Source of the DNA: Oceanobacillus damuensis
GTDB taxonomy: Bacteria > Bacillota > Bacilli > Bacillales > Amphibacillaceae
Assembly: GCF_001618145.1 (NCBI RefSeq)
Contig: NZ_LQNF01000020.1
Location: forward strand, 1 to 64,000
Direction: 5' to 3'
DNA length: 64,000 nt
A program made the translations under genes and the position numbers. Below, piece by piece: positions 41,283-50,096 of this stretch (position 1 is its first letter; each line of letters starts with the position of its first letter). The notes beneath the pieces were generated by a model that saw only the letters and a list, made by a program, of their open reading frames with translations, did not search any database and had not been told where the DNA came from.

Positions 41283-42758
41283 TTAAAAAGACCACCAGTG
41301 GAATCTATCTTTTGCAAGCAGTTCGTCGGCCGCATCAGGGCCCATGGATCCTGATTCGTAATTAGGAAAGTTGGCAACATTCTTGGACCATACATCCAAA
41401 AGCGTGTCAACGAACTTCCATGAAAGTGCAACTTCATCCCAATGGGTAAAGTTGGTCGCATCTCCAACCATGCAGTCATATAATAGTTTTTCATATGCTT
41501 CAGGGGTATTGATGCCTGAAACCGCATTATGGTTGTATGCGAGCTGGATTGGTTCCGCAAGTGCTCCAGTGCCTGATTTTTTCGCATTCAGGCAAAGGGT
41601 TATCCCCTCATTAGGCTGGATGTTGATAATCAATAGGTTCGGATGTTTGTCCTTATCTTGTTGATAATACAGGTTCATCGGAAGGTTTTTAAATTCAATA
41701 ACAATTTTGGTCGACTTCTCAGCTAAACGTTTACCGGTCCGAATATAAATCGGAACGCCCGCCCAGCGGTAATTATCGATCAATATTTTTCCGGCTACAA
41801 ATGTTTCCGTGTTGGAATCCTTCAATTCATCTGCTTCATCACGGTATGCTGGAACCGATTTCCCTTTCATATCACCGCTGTCGTATTGACCGCGAACAAA
41901 GAAATCATCAACCTTTTCCGGCTTCATATTACGGATTGCCCGCAACACTTTAATTTTTTCAGAGCGAATCTCCTCTGTAGTCAAACTGATCGGAGGCTCC
42001 ATCGCAAGCAGCGCGACCATCTGCAGCATATGATTCTGTACCATATCTCTTGTGGCACCAGAATGATCGTAATAGCGTGCCCGCTCCTCCACCCCGAGTG
42101 TCTCACTGGAAGTAATTTGAATATTGGAGATGAAACGGTTATTCCACAAATGCTCGAAAATTCCATTGGCAAAACGGATAACCTCAATATTCTGGATCAT
42201 TTCTTTTCCTAAATAATGATCAATACGATAGATCTGTTCCTCATCAAATGCAGCACGCAGCTCTTTATTCAATTTCTTAGCTGATTCCAGATCGACACCA
42301 AAAGGTTTTTCGATCACCAGACGTGACCAGCCGCCAGAGTCCTTCAGCCCATATTGCTTCAGTTTATTGGCAATCGTACCGAAAAATTCTGGTGCCATTG
42401 CCAGGTAAAATACGCGATTGCCCTCTGTGTTGTATGTACCTTCCAAATCATTAATTAACATATTTAATCCGCTGTAAGAAGACTCATCGGTAACATCAAA
42501 TGACTGGTAATAGAAATGGGAGGTGAATTCCTCTAAATCCTCTTCCGGAGAGAGAGCTTCATCAATTGACTTTGCCACATTTTCACGTAAAATTTCGTTT
42601 GTCCAAGGACGCCTTGCCAAACCGACAACGGCAAAGTCTTTGCTCAGTTTACCGCTCTTGTACAGGCGATAGATAGACGGAAATAATTTACGCTTAGCCA
42701 AATCTCCCGTTGCTCCGAATATTGTTATGACTACTTTAGGTTGTAGCTGATTATTCAT
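41283..42758 (-). CDS. zwf: Glucose-6-phosphate 1-dehydrogenase
   Basis: A 491-residue enzyme for the first step of the oxidative pentose phosphate pathway. The nucleotide-binding motif is GATGDLAKRKLFPS near the N terminus, and the catalytic motif RIDHYLGKEM is at about residues 176-185. The ATG at 42758 (MNNQLQPK) follows GAGGAAA; a GTG 5 codons upstream overlaps that ribosome-binding site. gnd is not adjacent. Confidence 0.95.
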   Translation of the reverse strand: MNNQLQPKVVITIFGATGDLAKRKLFPSIYRLYKSGKLSKDFAVVGLARRPWTNEILRENVAKSIDEALSPEEDLEEFTSHFYYQSFDVTDESSYSGLNMLINDLEGTYNTEGNRVFYLAMAPEFFGTIANKLKQYGLKDSGGWSRLVIEKPFGVDLESAKKLNKELRAAFDEEQIYRIDHYLGKEMIQNIEVIRFANGIFEHLWNNRFISNIQITSSETLGVEERARYYDHSGATRDMVQNHMLQMVALLAMEPPISLTTEEIRSEKIKVLRAIRNMKPEKVDDFFVRGQYDSGDMKGKSVPAYRDEADELKDSNTETFVAGKILIDNYRWAGVPIYIRTGKRLAEKSTKIVIEFKNLPMNLYYQQDKDKHPNLLIINIQPNEGITLCLNAKKSGTGALAEPIQLAYNHNAVSGINTPEAYEKLLYDCMVGDATNFTHWDEVALSWKFVDTLLDVWSKNVANFPNYESGSMGPDAADELLAKDRFHWWSF

Positions 42759-43016
42759 GATGGTTTTCCTCACTTTTTCTGAAAATATAGTTCTATTCTA
42801 TATGAAAAATTTAATTAATCAAATTATACTGATTGGAAGGGTTTCCAGTGATTTCCCCAGGTAGCGTGTAAACATGCAGCGTAATCGGGAACGCTTGCAA
42901 TTTTTTTGTTAAAGGTGGAAATATCGTGTGATGTGATAGTTAAGGTTGCAAAATTGAGCGGTACCAGCATTCCAATCCGTCCTTTTAATTATTGTAAAGC
43001 AGATAAAACTTATGAA

Positions 43017-43195
43017 CAGGACAGAAACCCGCAAGACGGTAGAGACACGCACCGAAACGGGAGAGAAACCCGAACGAACGGGCCAGAAACTTACCAAATG
43101 GGAGAGAATCCCGCAAAGACGGGACAGACACGCACCGAAGCGGGAGAGACCCCGGCACAAACGGGCCAGAAACCCGCAAGACAGGACAAGCCCAG
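43017..43195. repeat. Degenerate 20-21-bp tandem array C
   Basis: Nine units with cores (CGGGAGAG, CGGGACAG or CGGGCCAG) start at 43017, 43037, 43058, 43079, 43099, 43120, 43141, 43162 and 43182, so spacing is 20 or 21 bases throughout. Each core is followed by AAACCCGCAA- or ACACGCACCGAA-like sequence. It lies between zwf and the exporter genes, both on the minus strand, and shares the CGGGAGAG core with arrays A and B. Confidence 0.78.
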
Positions 43196-43324
43196 CCCCA
43201 AAATCGAGCAGCACCCCCTCCAATTCACCCGTTTCAGCCCACCAAGTCGCACGGGAAACTCACAAAAGTAATACTCCCCAGCATGACACACCCCTCCCAA
43301 AGAAACCGCACAACCCCCAAACAA

Positions 43325-43762
43325 CTACCTTCCAACTGCCCCAATTTTCCTCATAACCTGATTAACAACCTCCGAAAACATCAAGCCGATTGCGATGCCC
43401 CCGGCAAGCAGCATCACCTGGGTAGACAGCTGGATGGCAGTATTATAGTCATTCTCAACGAAATGTCGCATCGCATTGTAGGCCACTCCTCCGGGTACGA
43501 GTGGAATGATGCCGGAAACATTAAAAATGATAATTGGCATTTTATAGTATTTGGAACAGCTATGACTGAGCACAGCGACAAGCATCGCTGCGATAGTTGT
43601 GGCAGGAACGACATCCATGCCACGTTCAACAAGCAGGTAATATAATATCCAGCCGAGCATTCCGACAAAGCCGCACTGTATCAAGGCATTACGCGGGGCG
43701 TTAAACAATACCCCAAACGCGGAAGATGCGATGAAACTTGTTATAAGTTGTGTAATGATCAT
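43325..43762 (-). CDS. ThrE-family exporter, C-terminal half (YjjB-like)
   Basis: A 145-residue membrane protein with about five helices, the ThrE_2 type half of the split threonine/serine exporter. It follows the larger ThrE half by 24 bases on the same strand, the usual YjjP-YjjB pair; both halves are needed for export. The motif VPGGVAYNAM near residue 80 and a C-terminal MFSEVVNQVMRK are visible. The substrate is not certain; homologues export threonine, serine or succinate. Confidence 0.82.
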   Translation of the reverse strand: MIITQLITSFIASSAFGVLFNAPRNALIQCGFVGMLGWILYYLLVERGMDVVPATTIAAMLVAVLSHSCSKYYKMPIIIFNVSGIIPLVPGGVAYNAMRHFVENDYNTAIQLSTQVMLLAGGIAIGLMFSEVVNQVMRKIGAVGR

Positions 43763-43786
43763 AATTATTCCTCCCGAACCGAACCC

Positions 43787-44548
43787 CTATACAAATGAGT
43801 AAATGACAGCTACTCCAGCTCCGATGGCAAAGGCGGTTAACACGGCTTCGACACCTTTCGAAAGACCTGAGACCAGGTGACCGGACATCAGATCACGGAC
43901 CGCATTCGTAATATGAAGTCCCGGTACGAGCGGCATCACACCACCAATTATTACCATATTTATCAAATTTCCGAATCCCATACGAAAAAAAAGATAAGCA
44001 GAGGCACCGACAAGAAATGCACCGAAAAATTCGGCAAGAAACCGGATTTCCACTACGCGTTCAAATGAAAGCAGTCCGGTAAAGCCTATTGCACCTGCAA
44101 AGAAAGCAGGAAGGAAATCGCCCCAGGTTCCGCCATACATTATCGTGAAGCCTCCACTGGCAAGTCCAGCGGCCAAAATTTGCACCCATGCCGGATAGGC
44201 TGTGTTTTCGCGATCAATCTCTTTGAGCTGTCTGAACGCTTCGGTGATGGTAATTTCTCCGCCAGCTATTTTTCGGGAGACAATATTTACTTTATCTATT
44301 TTATGTAAATCGGTCGATCGCCTGATAATTCGAAGCGAGTTTGTTGTGGCAGCAACATCGACGGAAAAATTTATCCCGGTAGGTGTAGCATAGCTTTGCG
44401 GGTTTTCAATACCAAAAGAAGAGGCGATCCGGTTCATTGTATCCTCCACCCGATTCGTCTCCGCTCCGCTCACAAGCATAATCTTCCCGGCCAACATACA
44501 TATTTTTTCAATTGCAACCGTTTCTTCCAAGATGACACCAGCTCTCAA
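43787..44548 (-). CDS. ThrE-family exporter, N-terminal half (YjjP-like)
   Basis: A 253-residue protein with an N-terminal hydrophilic domain (about residues 1-115) that holds the GAETNRVEDTMNRIASSFG motif, and then about five membrane helices with MPLVPGLHITNAVRDLMSG. It pairs with the downstream YjjB-like gene to form an amino acid or dicarboxylate exporter. The start is uncertain: TTG at 44548 opens the frame, and a second TTG seven codons on is also possible. No strong ribosome-binding site distinguishes them. Confidence 0.82.
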   Translation of the reverse strand: MRAGVILEETVAIEKICMLAGKIMLVSGAETNRVEDTMNRIASSFGIENPQSYATPTGINFSVDVAATTNSLRIIRRSTDLHKIDKVNIVSRKIAGGEITITEAFRQLKEIDRENTAYPAWVQILAAGLASGGFTIMYGGTWGDFLPAFFAGAIGFTGLLSFERVVEIRFLAEFFGAFLVGASAYLFFRMGFGNLINMVIIGGVMPLVPGLHITNAVRDLMSGHLVSGLSKGVEAVLTAFAIGAGVAVIYSFV

Positions 44549-44593
44549 AATCGATTATCTATTATTATAAGCCGTGCATGACTCGAATGAAAG

Positions 44594-44622
44594 GAAAAAT
44601 GCTCCCTTTACGAGGAGCATTA
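44594..44622 (-). terminator. Terminator of the tandem c-subunit-like gene
   Basis: AATGCTCC pairs with GGAGCATT around an 8-base loop, and on the minus strand TTTTTCC follows, 9 bases beyond the stop codon. Confidence 0.8.
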
Positions 44623-44630
44623 GTAAAAGC

Positions 44631-45032
44631 TTAAGCAGCTTGGCCGAACATAAGGACCAAAGCAATAATCGGAATGGCATTTACAAGGCCCAACACAATG
44701 AATGAAAAAGTGGTTATGCTTTGTTTCTGGCTATCCTCCACGTCAACCTTCCTTTGGAGAAAAATAAAAAACGCCGCAATAACCATCAGCATAATCACGA
44801 TACTTGCCGGAACATAAAGATCTTCAACTGGTACTGGTTCTGCATTGATGAGCGCAAAAAAAATCATTATAATTGGAATGCTTTCACTGATTGCAGCGCC
44901 GATAAAAAAGTTAGTCTGTGCTTTTGCAACCTGATCAGGGTTTTCTTTAATCCGATCCATGTTAATCTTAAAAAAGATAATGATACCAATAACTGCGATA
45001 GCCGCTGCAGCAGCAAGAACATAGGCAAACAT
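44631..45032 (-). CDS. Protein made of two F-type c-subunit-like hairpins
   Basis: A 133-residue protein with four membrane helices forming two hairpins. The first resembles AtpE: loop KENPDQVAKAQT, then FFIGAAISESIPIIMIFFAL with Glu50 at the place of the ion-carrying carboxylate. The second repeats the outer helix as FSFIVLGLVNAIPIIALVLM with Asn118 instead. The glycine motif of helix 1 in true c subunits is absent. It stands alone with its own AAAGGAGTG ribosome-binding site and terminator, 35 kb from the atp operon. It may be a membrane regulator or stress protein rather than a rotor subunit. Function unknown. Confidence 0.75.
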   Translation of the reverse strand: MFAYVLAAAAAIAVIGIIIFFKINMDRIKENPDQVAKAQTNFFIGAAISESIPIIMIFFALINAEPVPVEDLYVPASIVIMLMVIAAFFIFLQRKVDVEDSQKQSITTFSFIVLGLVNAIPIIALVLMFGQAA

Positions 45033-45213
45033 AAGCTCACTCCTTTCCTTTTATCAGAATAATCTTGAATCTGGTTTAATGTTACCATAGGAATTAAGAG
45101 GTGTCATGAGCTTTAGTAAATCCGATATAAATATATGCAAATGAAAATGATTTGCTATATTACAACATACTTCGATATAATCAAATGGAACAACTACTTT
45201 ATAGGAGAATATT

Positions 45214-46320
45214 ATGTCTAATTTTATAGATTTATCGATTGCTTTTCTTGTAGCATTGATTGCATCATTGCTCTTAACATATCCGGTAAAAACATTTGCG
45301 ATAAAAATTGGTGCAGTAGATAAACCCAATCATCGTAAAATTCATACTAAAATCACACCAAGAATAGGTGGAATTGCTATTTTCCTTGGAGCACTACTTG
45401 GTGGATTATATTTAAATCCAAGCCACCCGCAGTTAATACCTATACTAATAGGAGCGATTATAATTGTAGTAACTGGTTTACTGGATGATTTATATAATCT
45501 TAAACCGATTGTAAAATTAACCGGTCAACTAGCTGCAGCTACAATATTAGTAGGTTCAGGTATAATTATTGAAAAAATTACATTACCTCTATTGGGAGCC
45601 ATTGAACTTGGATTTTTCAGTGTATTTATAACTGTTATATGGGTTGTTGGCATAACAAATGCAATTAATCTAATTGACGGCCTGGATGGGCTTGCTACAG
45701 GGGTTTCCACTATCGCTTTAATAAGCATTTTTATCATCGCAATGATTGATGCCGAATCACTCGTAGCGTATTTATCAATTGTTTTAATAGGTGCAAATCT
45801 TGGATTTTTATATCATAACTTTTATCCAGCTAAAATTTATATGGGTGATGCAGGTTCTAACTTTTTGGGTTTTATGGTAGCGGTAATTTCTATTCTTGGA
45901 TTATTTAAAAACCATACACTGTTTAGCTTTATCATTCCTATCATCGTCCTGGCTGTACCGATCTTTGATACGCTCTCCGCAATGGTAAGACGTGCTTATA
46001 ATAATGAAGGTATTATGACTGCTGATAAAAAACACTTGCATTATCAACTGATAGAACATGGATATAGCCATCGGAAAACAGTTTTAGTTATTTACTTGTT
46101 CAGTGCACTTTTCGGAGGACTTGCTGTAGTATTCTCGATTATAGATACCAATATATCAACATCACTTCTAATCACTGTTATTGTATTATTTATACTCCAT
46201 GTTTTCGCTGAGCTTGCCGGACTTGTAAAGGGCGGCAAACGTCCAGTCGTCGGAACACTAAGGAAACTGAAAAAGAAATTGAAAAAGAAAATGAGTCGTT
46301 CTGAAAAAAAGAGATCTTAA
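45214..46320 (+). CDS. tagO: Undecaprenyl-phosphate N-acetylglucosaminyl 1-phosphate transferase
   Basis: A 368-residue MraY/WecA-family integral membrane enzyme that starts wall teichoic acid (and similar polymer) synthesis by moving GlcNAc-1-P onto undecaprenyl phosphate. Family motifs are VTGLLDDLYNLKP, NLIDGLDGLATG, YMGDAGSNFLGF and the cytoplasmic HLHYQLIEHG. The C terminus is strongly basic. It is more AT-rich than its neighbours. The transcript apparently runs through array D to the terminator at 46564. Confidence 0.9.
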   Translation: MSNFIDLSIAFLVALIASLLLTYPVKTFAIKIGAVDKPNHRKIHTKITPRIGGIAIFLGALLGGLYLNPSHPQLIPILIGAIIIVVTGLLDDLYNLKPIVKLTGQLAAATILVGSGIIIEKITLPLLGAIELGFFSVFITVIWVVGITNAINLIDGLDGLATGVSTIALISIFIIAMIDAESLVAYLSIVLIGANLGFLYHNFYPAKIYMGDAGSNFLGFMVAVISILGLFKNHTLFSFIIPIIVLAVPIFDTLSAMVRRAYNNEGIMTADKKHLHYQLIEHGYSHRKTVLVIYLFSALFGGLAVVFSIIDTNISTSLLITVIVLFILHVFAELAGLVKGGKRPVVGTLRKLKKKLKKKMSRSEKKRS

Positions 46321-46382
46321 TGCCCATGCCCTGCCTGATTTCAACGTGGAAACTATTGCACGGTTACGTGAAATGCAACGAT

Positions 46383-46487
46383 TTGTCGGATAGTTGATGG
46401 CAATTGCTGAATGCACGATGACAATTGTCGGATTCCGGCGGAGAATTGTCCGATAGCCCGGTGTTTTCATCGGATTCTCCATATTAT
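46383..46487. repeat. Degenerate 21-bp tandem array D (3' untranslated region of tagO)
   Basis: Five units start exactly 21 bases apart at 46383, 46404, 46425, 46446 and 46467 with cores TTGTCGGAT, TTGCTGAAT, TTGTCGGAT, TTGTCCGAT and TCATCGGAT. It lies between the tagO stop and its terminator, so it should be transcribed. The unit differs from arrays A-C although TCGG is shared. Confidence 0.65.
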
Positions 46488-46563
46488 TTCCTGGATTCGG
46501 ATCGCCAACGCCCCGTCATCTCGCCCCGGCAAAAGGCAAAAGTTTCTATACGCCCAAAGACTC

Positions 46564-46601
46564 AATAAGACTTCCTTCAAATAGGAAGTCTTATTTTTTT
46601 C
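46564..46601 (+). terminator. Terminator downstream of tagO
   Basis: AATAAGACTTCCT (46564-46576) and AGGAAGTCTTATT (46583-46595) form a perfect 13-bp stem followed by a run of T residues. It is 244 bases after the tagO stop codon. Confidence 0.88.
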
Positions 46602-46776
46602 GACAAATTTCGGGGAGTGACAGGCACCTCTTTTGACCTATGTCTTATTACACTGTTTTACTGGGAAAATTTTCTATATTATAATAATATATCTGAATAT
46701 TAAGTCTCATAGAGTTCAGACATAGAATACTTTCTATTCAGGGGAATGCAATCTATTAAAATTTAGGGGGAAGGTT
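46602..46776. repeat. REP-like half element and promoter region of the second subtilase
   Basis: GGGGAGTGACAGGCACCTC at about 46613-46631 resembles one arm of the GGGGACAGGAACC-type palindrome seen complete at 34675-34769; no matching second arm is present. The rest is AT-rich and must hold the promoter of the protease gene, but no confident -35/-10 pair was chosen. The ribosome-binding site is AGGGGGAAGG at 46765-46774. Confidence 0.4.
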
Positions 46777-49700
46777 ATGCAGAAAAGAGTGGGAGTCTTA
46801 CTAGTAGCGATTCTATTGGTTTTTAGTAATTTCTCTTTTGCTGGTGCAATGGTAACAAACGCACCACTGCAGAAGAAAGAAAATCTGGTTACTGAAGAGA
46901 TAAAGGAAACAACAGATCCCAATGAAAAATTGCGGGTTATCGTCGAGATGAATGAAGAAGCTCCAGTAGAGAAAGCGACCAAAAAAGGCGTAAAATATGA
47001 CAAAATGGAAAAAGCAGAAAAGATGCGGCTAGAAAGAGCGGCAAAAGCTCAGCAGAAAGCAGTTAAAGATCAAATGAAAGGCAAAAAAGTGGAAGCGGAA
47101 TATCTGGAAGAATTTACGGCGGTAGTGAACGCCTTTAGTGCCGAAGTAAAACAGGGGGATATTGAAGTAATCGAATCCATCCCTGAAGTAAAAGGTGTTT
47201 ATCCTGTAAACCAATACGAACGCCCGATTGCCGAACCGAATATGAAGTACAGTAAAGAGCTTGTAGAAGCCCAGCAAGCTTGGCGTGACTATGGCTATAA
47301 AGGGGAAGGCATGGTAGTCGGAATCATCGATACTGGTATTGACCCTGCCCACCGCGATATGGTTCTTACAGACAATGGTACAGGTGAACTTACGGAAGAA
47401 GAAGTGAATCAAATTGTCGGTGAGGAAGAACTTCCAGGCCAGTTTTATACGGAAAAAGTCCCGTATGGCTACAACTATATGGATGATAATGACGAAATCC
47501 GTGAAATCCACTCTGCGGCAAACTATCATGGTATGCATGTTGGTGGAACGGTTGCAGCAAATGGTGATGAAGAAAATGGCGGTATTTTAGGGATCGCACC
47601 GGAAGCACAACTTTTGGCATTGAAAGTATTCGGAAATGATCCAGAAATGCAGTACACGTATGGCGATATCTATATTAAAGCCATTGATGATGCCATGAAA
47701 CTTGGAGCAGATGTGCTGAACATGAGCCTTGGTTCAGCATCAGGATTTGTCGATCCAGAATCGCCAGAACAGGTGGCAGTTGCCAATGCAGTGGATAATG
47801 GCGTATTAATGTCCATCTCTGCTGGTAACTCTGCATTGTTTGCCGATGGATACTTTTATCCGTATGCATCCAATCCTGATTACGGGGTAAGTGGTTCACC
47901 AGGTGTATCCTATGAATCACTGCAAGTAGCTTCTTATGAAAATACGTTTATGGAAGCGGATGCAGTTGAATATGCAATCGATGGAGAAACAGGAGTGGCT
48001 GCATTCCTTTCTGCAAGCAGCACACATCCGAATGATATCGAACAGAAATCCTTTGAAGTGGTAGAAGCAGGCCTAGGATATCCAGAAGACTTTGAAGGAC
48101 TTGATATAGAGGGAAAATATGCCCTAATCCAGCGTGGCGCAATACCTTTCGTTGATAAAACACTCAACGCTCAAGATGCCGGTGCAGCAGGTGTAATCAT
48201 CTATAACAATACAGATGGTCTGGTAAGCATGGCAACAGATTCAGCAATTACGATTCCACAGCTGTTTATGCTAAAAAGCGATGGTGAAGCACTTGCAGCA
48301 GCGATTCAGGATGGACAGGCAGTGACATTGGAATTTGCTGGGGATCAAACAACAATCACCAATCCTGAAGCTGGAAAAATGAGTAGCTTCACCTCATGGG
48401 GGTTGACACCAAACCTTGATTTCAAACCGGAAATCACAGCACCGGGCGGACAGATCCTCTCCACACTAAATGATGATCAGTACGGACTGATGAGCGGTAC
48501 ATCAATGGCTGCTCCACACGTTTCAGGTGGTGGTACATTAGTATTGCAACGTGTCGATGAAGAGTTCGGCTATGAAAATGCGGATCGCGTTAACCTGACT
48601 AAAAATCTATTGATGAATACTGCAGATCAGGTAGAATTTGATGGGGCGCTCGTATCGCCACGACGCCAAGGTGCCGGTATGATGCAAATTCATGCAGCAT
48701 TATCAACGCCAGTAGTCGTTACAGAGTCATCAACAAATGAAGCAAAAGTAGCTTTAAAAGAAGTAACCGATAACGAAGTGACATTTGAGCTTACTGCAGA
48801 AAATTTTTCCGATGAAGCAGTTACTTATGACGTACAAGCTAATGCGCAGACAGATACCCCGGTTAACGCAGGGATAATGGTAAGTGCCCCGAATTTATTT
48901 GGAGCATTAGATTTAGTTGATGTTGCAACCATAAACGGTGAATCTGTAAGCACTGTCGAAGTGCCGGCAAACGGGACAACATCATTCGAAGTAAGCCTCG
49001 ATGTCAGTGACTGGGATGCTGACCTGAACAGCATATTCACAAACGGATACTGGCTGGAAGGTTTTGTAACGCTGACAGATCCATCTGATACAAATCCAAA
49101 ACTGACCGTTCCATATGTTGGCTTCAAAGGCGCATGGGACGCTGCACCAATTTTTGATACACCAATGTGGGATCCGAATACGTTTTATGGCATGACAGGC
49201 GTAGGGACATCTCTTGGCGGAGACAACTATGGGTTCCTAGGTTATGATGAAGCAGCAGAAGCCTATGATCCTTCGAAAATAGCAATCTCTCCAAATGGAG
49301 ACGGTGTGCAGGATGATTCACTGTTAATTCTGTCATTCCTGAGAAATGCGAAGGAAGCTAATTTCAATGTCCTCGATGAAAATGAAAACGTCGTTGAGAT
49401 GATAGCAAACGAGGAGTTTTTGAGAAAAGACTATTACGATTCTGGTAGTGCAAGCTACTATAAACTGGATCCCGATTGGACGTGGGATGGAACAATCGAT
49501 GGTCAACCGGCCCGAGAAGGACAGTATTACCTCGAGGTGGAAGCGGTAATCGACTTTAAAGGGGCGGAATGGCAGTCATTCCAATTACCGGTATTGGTCG
49601 ATACCACAGCACCGGTAGTAGAAGCTGAGATTAACCGTGAACAACAAGAGGTTTATTTGCAAGTAACGGATGAAGCTGGAAGCGGAATTGTTTCATGGCA

Positions 49701-49887
49701 AGTATTTGTGGATGGTGAACCTATTTCCGAAGAGGCGATTATTAATGAATATGAAATGGAACTGACGGATATCCATCCAAGTCAGACTGTAAGGGTACAA
49801 GTTATTGACTATGCAGGTAATCTGACAATGGAAACAGTTCAGGGTCCCAAGGGAAAAGGAAAAAGTGAGAAAAAAGGCAATAACTAA
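46777..49887 (+). CDS. Large secreted subtilisin-like protease with C-terminal Ig-like domains
   Basis: A 1036-residue exported protease. A signal peptide (about residues 1-24) and a long charged I9-type propeptide (to about 170) precede the S8 domain with Asp185 (IIDTGID), His251 (YHGMHVGG) and Ser576 (SGTSMAAPH). A PA domain is inserted at about residues 430-525. Fn3-like and FlgD-Ig-like modules follow (ISPNGDGVQDD at about residue 839 opens one), and the tail is basic (KGKGKSEKKGNN). The catalytic His motif reads HGMH rather than HGTH, as in lactocepin-like enzymes. It is a second, larger relative of the protease at 389-2554. Confidence 0.92.
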   Translation: MQKRVGVLLVAILLVFSNFSFAGAMVTNAPLQKKENLVTEEIKETTDPNEKLRVIVEMNEEAPVEKATKKGVKYDKMEKAEKMRLERAAKAQQKAVKDQMKGKKVEAEYLEEFTAVVNAFSAEVKQGDIEVIESIPEVKGVYPVNQYERPIAEPNMKYSKELVEAQQAWRDYGYKGEGMVVGIIDTGIDPAHRDMVLTDNGTGELTEEEVNQIVGEEELPGQFYTEKVPYGYNYMDDNDEIREIHSAANYHGMHVGGTVAANGDEENGGILGIAPEAQLLALKVFGNDPEMQYTYGDIYIKAIDDAMKLGADVLNMSLGSASGFVDPESPEQVAVANAVDNGVLMSISAGNSALFADGYFYPYASNPDYGVSGSPGVSYESLQVASYENTFMEADAVEYAIDGETGVAAFLSASSTHPNDIEQKSFEVVEAGLGYPEDFEGLDIEGKYALIQRGAIPFVDKTLNAQDAGAAGVIIYNNTDGLVSMATDSAITIPQLFMLKSDGEALAAAIQDGQAVTLEFAGDQTTITNPEAGKMSSFTSWGLTPNLDFKPEITAPGGQILSTLNDDQYGLMSGTSMAAPHVSGGGTLVLQRVDEEFGYENADRVNLTKNLLMNTADQVEFDGALVSPRRQGAGMMQIHAALSTPVVVTESSTNEAKVALKEVTDNEVTFELTAENFSDEAVTYDVQANAQTDTPVNAGIMVSAPNLFGALDLVDVATINGESVSTVEVPANGTTSFEVSLDVSDWDADLNSIFTNGYWLEGFVTLTDPSDTNPKLTVPYVGFKGAWDAAPIFDTPMWDPNTFYGMTGVGTSLGGDNYGFLGYDEAAEAYDPSKIAISPNGDGVQDDSLLILSFLRNAKEANFNVLDENENVVEMIANEEFLRKDYYDSGSASYYKLDPDWTWDGTIDGQPAREGQYYLEVEAVIDFKGAEWQSFQLPVLVDTTAPVVEAEINREQQEVYLQVTDEAGSGIVSWQVFVDGEPISEEAIINEYEMELTDIHPSQTVRVQVIDYAGNLTMETVQGPKGKGKSEKKGNN

Positions 49888-49897
49888 GCAAGTTACA

Positions 49898-49936
49898 AAC
49901 AGCCGGTGCTCCCAAAAAGTACCGGCTGTTTTTTTT
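49898..49936 (+). terminator. Terminator of the second subtilase gene
   Basis: AACAGCCGGT (49898-49907) and ACCGGCTGTT (49921-49930) form a perfect 10-bp stem followed by TTTTTT. Confidence 0.9.
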
Positions 49937-50049
49937 CAAGATGTTCAATATCTTTTTGCTGTACTAATGGGTAAAGAACCAAATTTACTGTATTTAAAAG
50001 CAGAGCTGAAAATTTATTTATAATTTTCGGATAAGTCTAGACATTGGCT

Positions 50050-50061
50050 ATTGAATCCAAT
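50050..50061. promoter_or_regulatory. Operator-like site 1 for the cluster's GntR regulator
   Basis: ATTGAATCCAAT, 36 bases before the MmgE/PrpD gene, is two mismatches from ATTGTATACAAT, a palindrome of the kind bound by FCD-class GntR regulators. A near-identical site lies at 52278-52289. Confidence 0.5.
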
Positions 50062-50096
50062 ATACTAAATTTATATATTCATAAAGGAGTGATTCA

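Noticed and set aside
42906-43356. Overlapping plus-strand frames of 114-121 codons
   Set aside because: They are produced by array C; composition is Lys/Arg/Thr-rich and repetitive with no ribosome-binding site.
22104-46487. Possibility that the tandem arrays are CRISPR arrays
   Set aside because: There are no conserved repeats separated by unique spacers; units are contiguous, 20-21 bp long and degenerate, and no cas gene is present.
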